Origin: Candidatus Saccharibacteria bacterium UBA6224
GTDB lineage: Bacteria > Patescibacteriota > Saccharimonadia > Saccharimonadales > UBA4665
Direction of reading: 5' to 3'
Length of the DNA stretch: 17,470 bases
Assembly (NCBI GenBank): GCA_002441585.1
Contig: DJWS01000006.1
Span: 855-18,324 of the forward strand
Made by a program: the position numbers and the translations under genes. Numbering within the stretch: the stretch's first letter is position 1; each line of letters starts with the position of its first letter. The notes under the pieces are model-generated. The model made no database searches and had not been told where the DNA came from. It saw nothing but the letters and a program-made list of their open reading frames with translations. Shown one piece after another: positions 13,515-17,470 of the stretch.

Positions 13515-13578
13515 TACAATGTCAGCAATGCAAGAAAACTATCACTTTGGGGACTCTCACCATCAGCAACGTAGTTGA
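13515..13578 (+). promoter_or_regulatory. Leaderless-type promoter and 16-codon ORF overlapping the second HAD gene
   Basis: TACAAT (13515-13520) is followed by gtcagca and ATG 13528, the same spacing as at 14283. That ATG opens only MQENYHFGDSHHQQRS before TGA 13576-13578. The same ATG would lead into the HAD protein if one G in the run at 13549-13552 were removed. Confidence 0.4.
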
Positions 13579-14224
13579 GATAAATCTACATAACATCGTT
13601 GCAGCCATCTTCGACATGGACGGAACCATGATCGATAACATGAGCTATCACCAGAAGGCTTGGCAGGAGTTTTTGCGGCGTTACGGCATACAGCTAAGCG
13701 ATGAAGAGTTCAAGCGAAAGATATCCGGCAAAAAGAATGATGCCATCTTTGAGATCGTATTTGGACGCCGTCTGGACGATCAGGATCTGGCACGCTATGC
13801 CGAGGAAAAGGAAGCACTGTACCGAGAACTTTATTATCCATATATTCGCGAGCTACCTGGCCTCAGTAAAACCATACAGACCTTGCAGGATTATGGATTG
13901 CGAACAGCCATTGCCACGACGGCGCCAGCTAGAAACAGGGAATTCGGCTTGCAACGCCTACGGCTAGAGGACAAATTTGAAGTGATTTTGGGGGACGAAC
14001 ATGTGGCACACGGCAAGCCTGATCCTGAGATTTATCTCAAGACGGCTGCGCAACTCGGTGTCGAGCCATCGAGGTGCATCGTGTTTGAAGATTCGCCGGG
14101 TGGTGTGCAGTCGGCCAAGGCTGCCGGCATGACGGTGGTCGGTATTTTGTCATCGCACACAGCCCCAGAACTGGAGCAAGCGGACTACATCGTCAACAAT
14201 TTCACCGATCTCTCGTTTAGCTAA
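13547..14224 (+). CDS. HAD-superfamily hydrolase, beta-phosphoglucomutase-like; start uncertain
   Basis: The core is unmistakable: IVAAIFDMDGTMIDNM (nucleophile motif I), a helical cap, TAIATTAPAR (motif II), HGKPDPEIYLKTA (motif III lysine) and VFEDSPGGVQSAKAAGM (motif IV). This is the pattern of HAD subfamily I phosphatases and beta-phosphoglucomutases. The conserved domain begins near 13595. No ATG is in frame before it; TTG 13547, TTG 13511 or a non-standard ATA 13580 are the choices, none with a good ribosome binding site. A promoter-proximal ATG at 13528 lies in another frame and would join this frame if one G were absent from the GGGG run at 13549-13552. Either the assembled sequence has an extra base, or ribosomes shift there, or a weak TTG start is used. 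The substrate is unknown. Confidence 0.82.
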   Translation: MGTLTISNVVEINLHNIVAAIFDMDGTMIDNMSYHQKAWQEFLRRYGIQLSDEEFKRKISGKKNDAIFEIVFGRRLDDQDLARYAEEKEALYRELYYPYIRELPGLSKTIQTLQDYGLRTAIATTAPARNREFGLQRLRLEDKFEVILGDEHVAHGKPDPEIYLKTAAQLGVEPSRCIVFEDSPGGVQSAKAAGMTVVGILSSHTAPELEQADYIVNNFTDLSFS

Positions 14225-14269
14225 ACCTAAACCTAGTATTGGATATAGGGGAATCGTTGTTATTTAGGG

Positions 14270-14282
14270 TACAATACTGCTT
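14270..14282 (+). promoter_or_regulatory. -10 box seven bases from the start codon (likely leaderless)
   Basis: TACAAT at 14270-14275 is followed by actgctt and ATG 14283. There is no Shine-Dalgarno in the gap. No clear -35 box is present. Confidence 0.5.
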
Positions 14283-16043
14283 ATGGCTGACAAGAAAGAT
14301 TCCGACGAAAAAATCCATGTAACTGTTCATTCGGCTGGGTCCGATAAGGCTAGTGTTGATGATGCAAAAGATTCTTCACATGAGCAACCAATCGACGGCC
14401 GCCCCGATCCGGAAACGACCGAAGAAGACATGGCCAACGACGATGAAGCCGACAAGCCAGAGGCTGATTCCGATCAGCCAAAAGAAGAAAAGCCGGACGA
14501 ATCGAGAGACGAATCGGAAGTCGACCCTAAATCCGATGATGCATCAGACGAGCCAGATAAGCCAGAGATAGAAACCGCGGAGGATAAGGCCGGGGAATTG
14601 CCAGAAGATTCCGACAAGGAGTCATCAACAGAGGACAAATCAGATGATTCCCCCGAAGATAAACCCAAGGATGCGCTCGACGAACCAGACGAGGCCAAAG
14701 CTGAGCAAGGTGCCAAGCCTGAATCTGACCAATCGGTAGCGACAGATCAGCACCAAGAGAACTTCAAGGACATGAAGTTTGATGCCGTTGATCCTGACGA
14801 GCCTGCCGTCGGTGACATCATCGCTCAGCAGGCCCGCCGCACCGAGTTAGCTCGTATGCAGGCAGAAGCTGAAGCCAAGGAAGAAGCCGAAAGCGAAAAT
14901 CAGGCAGGCCTGAAAGACCAACCCAGCGTTGCTACCGGCGCTATCGTGGTTGGTGGCCGGCGCTCGTACAAGAAATATTGGATTGCATTGCTGATTCTGC
15001 TGTTAATCGCCGCGGGTGCCTGGTGGTGGATGAAATATCGCACAGATTCGACTATATACACGGACAACACGACCAGTACTAAATACAGCCAGCAAACTTC
15101 CAATAATACCCCGAAAGTCGACGGGCTTCAGCTAGACCCGAACAAGAACTACGGTGATAAATACAAGGCTGGTTTGCTACCGGTAGGCGATGGCAGATAT
15201 ATGACTAGCGGAGCCAAGAAAGGGTATGTCTATTCTTGTGATCAGTACGCCAAAACCTTCCAGTCGGGCGGCGCCGGTGCCCAGACCCGCGGCCCATGGT
15301 TCTCGGGCGACAATAAGCAATACGACATCAATAAAAAGCTAGCCGTGCAAGGAAGCGTGAAATGGACCTCGAACTTGACGAACAAGGTCGATGGCACCTA
15401 CCGGATCATCACCACTAACGATTTACCAGGACATGCCACCGGCACATTCCCCGTCTCGTCCGGCGACCCAGCCTATAAATATGACAAGAACCCCAACAGC
15501 ATCAAATCTCAGTCATTGACCTATAGGTTAAACAGCGCTCCGAAATACCAAGCAACACCTAGTTGTATGGGCGGGGAAGTTGGCGTCATGTTGAGCGGGG
15601 CGGTACTTTTCAATGCTTTTGACGCTGGTGGACGCGACGCCGGTGCCTGGGAAGTGCAAGACGATTGTGATGGTCACCCCGAGAAGAACGGCGAATATCA
15701 CTACCACACCTTCAGCAGCTGTATCAAACAAGTCGGTATCGATAGCGTTGTTGGTTTCGCGCTCGACGGTTTTCCAATCACCGGGCCACAAGTCGGTGAG
15801 GGCAACATCCTTACTACTAGCGATCTAGACGAATGCCACGGCATAGTTAGCTCGATTACGCTTGATGGCAAGAAGGTCACACAATACCACTACGTCATGA
15901 CTCAAGATTTTCCGTACTCGGTCAGTTGCTTTCGCGGCGCGGCCATACAGTCACCAAAAGCAGGAGCGACCACTCAGCAGCCACCAACATCTTCGACGCC
16001 AGGTACCAAGCCGGACAATGGCACAAATCCACCTCGCGTATAA
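14283..16043 (+). CDS. YHYH-domain surface protein with long acidic cytoplasmic region
   Basis: This 586-residue protein has three parts. Residues 1-165 are low complexity and strongly acidic, with many short Asp/Glu/Lys/Pro/Ser units such as DEPDKPEIE and SPEDKPKD, followed by a helical segment (RRTELARMQAEAEAKEEAE). One transmembrane helix lies at about 233-252 (WIALLILLLIAAGAWWW), preceded by basic RRSYKK, which puts the acidic part inside the cell. The outside part is a YHYH domain (PF14240 type): DAGAWEVQDDCDGHPEKN, then EYHYH at 471-475, and VVGFALDGFPITGP. It ends in a Thr/Pro/Gly-rich tail. Cysteines near CDQY, SCMGG, DDCDG, SSCIK, DECHG and SCFRG may form disulfides. The function of YHYH domains is not established; bound metal is likely from the clustered His and Asp. 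Confidence 0.85.
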   Translation: MADKKDSDEKIHVTVHSAGSDKASVDDAKDSSHEQPIDGRPDPETTEEDMANDDEADKPEADSDQPKEEKPDESRDESEVDPKSDDASDEPDKPEIETAEDKAGELPEDSDKESSTEDKSDDSPEDKPKDALDEPDEAKAEQGAKPESDQSVATDQHQENFKDMKFDAVDPDEPAVGDIIAQQARRTELARMQAEAEAKEEAESENQAGLKDQPSVATGAIVVGGRRSYKKYWIALLILLLIAAGAWWWMKYRTDSTIYTDNTTSTKYSQQTSNNTPKVDGLQLDPNKNYGDKYKAGLLPVGDGRYMTSGAKKGYVYSCDQYAKTFQSGGAGAQTRGPWFSGDNKQYDINKKLAVQGSVKWTSNLTNKVDGTYRIITTNDLPGHATGTFPVSSGDPAYKYDKNPNSIKSQSLTYRLNSAPKYQATPSCMGGEVGVMLSGAVLFNAFDAGGRDAGAWEVQDDCDGHPEKNGEYHYHTFSSCIKQVGIDSVVGFALDGFPITGPQVGEGNILTTSDLDECHGIVSSITLDGKKVTQYHYVMTQDFPYSVSCFRGAAIQSPKAGATTQQPPTSSTPGTKPDNGTNPPRV

Positions 16044-16080
16044 TTAACCCGCTAAGGGGTTGCAAACCTTCCCCTGCTCC

Positions 16081-16103
16081 ATTACTATACAAAGTATACT
16101 AAT
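16081..16103. promoter_or_regulatory. Near-perfect palindrome over the rhodanese promoter
   Basis: ATTACTATAC (16081-16090) and GTATACTAAT (16094-16103) are inverted arms around AAA with one mismatch in ten. The right arm contains the -10 box TATACT (16095-16100). It could be an operator, or reflect an AT-rich promoter on both strands. Confidence 0.35.
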
Positions 16104-16114
16104 GAGAGGGAAGA

Positions 16115-16375
16115 ATGATGACAATTATTGATGTACGCAGCAAACAAGAGTTTGACCAAGAACATATCGATGGTGCTTTGTGGTTTGATGTTGATAATAT
16201 CGCCGCTGGCAAAATGCCGGACCTGCCAAAGGACGATGAGATAGTGTTGTATTGCCGCAGTGGGGCCCGCAGCAATGTCGCCATGCATCTGATGCAGCGC
16301 CAGGGATTTACTAATGTGGTAAGTGGTGGCGGTCTGACGCAAATGGCAATGCGCGGACATAAGATTGTGCGCTAG
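16115..16375 (+). CDS. Single-domain rhodanese-like sulfurtransferase
   Basis: This 86-residue protein is a compact rhodanese domain. IIDVRSKQEFDQEHIDGALWF (4-24) matches the N-terminal DVRxxxEFxxGHIxGA motif, and the active-site loop is YCRSGARS with catalytic Cys47 and Arg52, followed by a helix and GFTNVVSGGGLTQM. By family knowledge the cysteine carries a persulfide for sulfur transfer. The loop CRSGAR is the type found in GlpE/PspE-like enzymes. The ATG (16115, or 16118) follows GAGAGGG (16104-16110). No membrane segment is present. Partners in sulfur metabolism are not in the window. Confidence 0.9.
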   Translation: MMTIIDVRSKQEFDQEHIDGALWFDVDNIAAGKMPDLPKDDEIVLYCRSGARSNVAMHLMQRQGFTNVVSGGGLTQMAMRGHKIVR

Positions 16376-16386
16376 GTCCAGCTAAG

Positions 16387-16392
16387 TATAAT
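16387..16392 (+). promoter_or_regulatory. -10 box of the RND transporter gene
   Basis: TATAAT at 16387-16392 with TTGTGC (16365-16370) as a weak -35 at 16-base spacing. Transcription from about 16399 would give a 29-base leader containing AAAGGA (16413-16418) nine bases before ATG 16428, a conventional arrangement unlike the leaderless starts. Confidence 0.5.
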
Positions 16393-16427
16393 AGGGGAGA
16401 TAATCCACTTAGAAAGGACTGCCATCC

Positions 16428-17470
16428 ATGGCATCAGCTCGAAAACCAAAAGTTGCCAAACCGTCCGATAAATTGCTCCCCCGCTTCAGCCTGGTATTCT
16501 TCAACCGCCCACGCCTGACGGCCCTGTTGTGGGTGGCATTGGTGGTGTTCGGGGCGGTCAGCTACACCACGCTACTGCGTCGTGAAGGTTTCCCGAACGT
16601 CAACATCCCGGTTGTCATCGTCAGCGGTAGCTACGCCGTAAATAGTGCCGAGCAAGTTGATACCAAGGTGGCCGCGGAGGTCGCTAACATCGCCCTCCAA
16701 CAAGATGGTGCCACGTCGGTCGAATCGCACAGTGAGGCCAACTTCTTCACGACCGTCATAGGTTACGAGGAGAAGGTGAGCGCCAAGACGGCGAAGGCTC
16801 AGCTGCAGCAAGCCGTTGAAGCTGCGAAGGTTTTGCCAAGTGGTGCCAAACTCAGTTATACAGCACCATATTTTGGCCCTGGAGGCCCATCCGCTCAGAA
16901 AATCGATATGACGGTATCCCTCACCGGACAACCTTCGGCCAGCTTGGCTGAACTGGCCAAGACGGCCGAAGCGGCCACGACGTACCTCAACCAACACAAG
17001 GGCGCTCAGGTCGAGAAATATTTCGTGATGAACCCCTTCGAAAAACTAACCAATCCGGCGACGGGACAGCTAGTCACACTGCAGCGAACTTTCGATCGTT
17101 ACGGCGAACGCCAAGATGGCAAGGTCACATTTTCAAAGTCCGTTCTCATCGGTGTCTCGGGTATCGATGATGCCGATGTGCTACGCCTGGACAGGCAAGT
17201 CCAAGACGAATTGTCACAGTTAGCCAAACAGCCGCAATTCAAATCTTATGAGGCAAAGGTCAGCCTGACGAGCGCCCGAACTATCGATGAAAGCATTTCG
17301 GAATTGCAGCGAGTCTTGCTAGAAGGACTGATTGCCGTCTTGGTGGTTGGGTCAATCCTGATTGCCATTCGTGCATCATTCATCACCGTGATTTCTATGC
17401 TCACGGTCATCGCCAGCACCATCGCACTGCTGTATCTCATCGGCTATACGCTCAACGTCATTACATTGTT
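16428..17470 (+). CDS. RND-family transporter (AcrB/CzcA-like), N-terminal part, truncated by window end
   Basis: The frame is open from ATG 16428 to the end, about 347 residues. TM1 is at about 33-50 (LLWVALVVFGAVSYTTLL), preceded by FNRPRLTAL. Next comes REGFPNVNIPVVIVSGSYAVNSAEQVDTKVAAEVANIA, the equivalent of the AcrB FPxxxxPxVxVxxxYPGAxxxxVExxVxxxIE start of the first porter domain. About 250 residues of extracytoplasmic porter region follow, and TM2 begins at about 300 (VLLEGLIAVLVVGSILIAI) with TM3 after it (ITVISMLTVIASTIALLYLIG). This is the standard topology of RND efflux pumps. SVESHSEANFFTTVIGYEE corresponds to the region with the AcrB-type strand motif. The substrate is unknown and the catalytic TM4 proton-relay aspartates lie beyond the window. 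Confidence 0.85.
   Translation, partial: MASARKPKVAKPSDKLLPRFSLVFFNRPRLTALLWVALVVFGAVSYTTLLRREGFPNVNIPVVIVSGSYAVNSAEQVDTKVAAEVANIALQQDGATSVESHSEANFFTTVIGYEEKVSAKTAKAQLQQAVEAAKVLPSGAKLSYTAPYFGPGGPSAQKIDMTVSLTGQPSASLAELAKTAEAATTYLNQHKGAQVEKYFVMNPFEKLTNPATGQLVTLQRTFDRYGERQDGKVTFSKSVLIGVSGIDDADVLRLDRQVQDELSQLAKQPQFKSYEAKVSLTSARTIDESISELQRVLLEGLIAVLVVGSILIAIRASFITVISMLTVIASTIALLYLIGYTLNVITL

Noticed and set aside
14474..14716. Serine-rich antisense ORF of 80 residues
   Set aside because: It is the mirror image of the acidic repeat region (GAT/GAA/TCC codons read backwards), not an independent gene.
16044..16080. tRNA-like 3' end ending in CTGCTCCA
   Set aside because: The T-arm-like stem needs several G-U pairs and the only possible 5' acceptor partner (AGCAGGA near 15959) is about 113 bases away inside the YHYH gene, with no D or anticodon arm.
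1..17470. CRISPR arrays, insertion sequences, prophage or integrase genes
   Set aside because: No regularly spaced repeats, transposase or integrase motifs, or terminal inverted repeats were seen on either strand.

Overview
The window looks like a chromosomal segment of a small-genome, Gram-positive-like bacterium. My best guess is the Patescibacteria/CPR, most likely Candidatus Saccharibacteria. This is inferred from a short archaeal-type aspartyl-tRNA synthetase, a YHYH-domain surface protein, short intergenic gaps, many membrane-anchored proteins of unknown role, and promoters placed almost directly on start codons. TGA is used as a stop (for example at the end of the sugar transferase near 1834 and at 6287-6289), so the UGA=Gly code of some CPR lineages does not apply. 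No 16S rRNA or other marker is present to settle the lineage.

Layout. 1-5046 is a cell-surface polysaccharide locus: the C-terminal part of a GT2 glycosyltransferase (+), a leftward pair (polyprenyl-phosphate sugar transferase, then a GT4 glycosyltransferase), and a rightward pair (O-antigen ligase/polymerase-like protein, then a GtrA-like membrane protein). 5047-6289 holds a LexA-type DNA-binding protein without a peptidase domain, preceded by a palindrome over its promoter, and a membrane-anchored protein of unknown function. 6290-9061 is the most unusual stretch: a well-formed cobalamin riboswitch, a hairpin that hides the ribosome binding site, a 546-residue protein of unknown function with a C-terminal zinc ribbon, a 64-residue zinc-ribbon protein, and nadD. 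9062-9424 is a compact unit with a strong promoter, a structured leader, a 30-codon gene and a strong bidirectional terminator. 9424-11259 has divergent genes for a membrane-anchored DsbA-like thioredoxin-fold protein and a CBS-pair membrane protein. 11260-14224 carries aspS followed by two HAD-superfamily hydrolase genes; the second has a start-codon problem that a single base in a G run would explain. 14225-17470 holds a YHYH-domain surface protein with a long acidic cytoplasmic tail, a single-domain rhodanese, and the start of an RND-family transporter that runs off the window.

How the parts work together. The first five genes would assemble and attach a surface glycan: a priming sugar-phosphate transfer to a lipid carrier, addition of sugars, polymerisation or ligation, and lipid-linked sugar flipping. 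The DsbA-like protein, YHYH protein and RND pump add further envelope functions. The likeliest new biology is the cobalamin riboswitch in front of an uncharacterised protein in an apparently reduced genome, the small structured gene at 9098-9400, and the recurrent promoter-on-ATG (leaderless) arrangement seen at several genes. All functional statements rest on motif recognition by eye; no database search was run.
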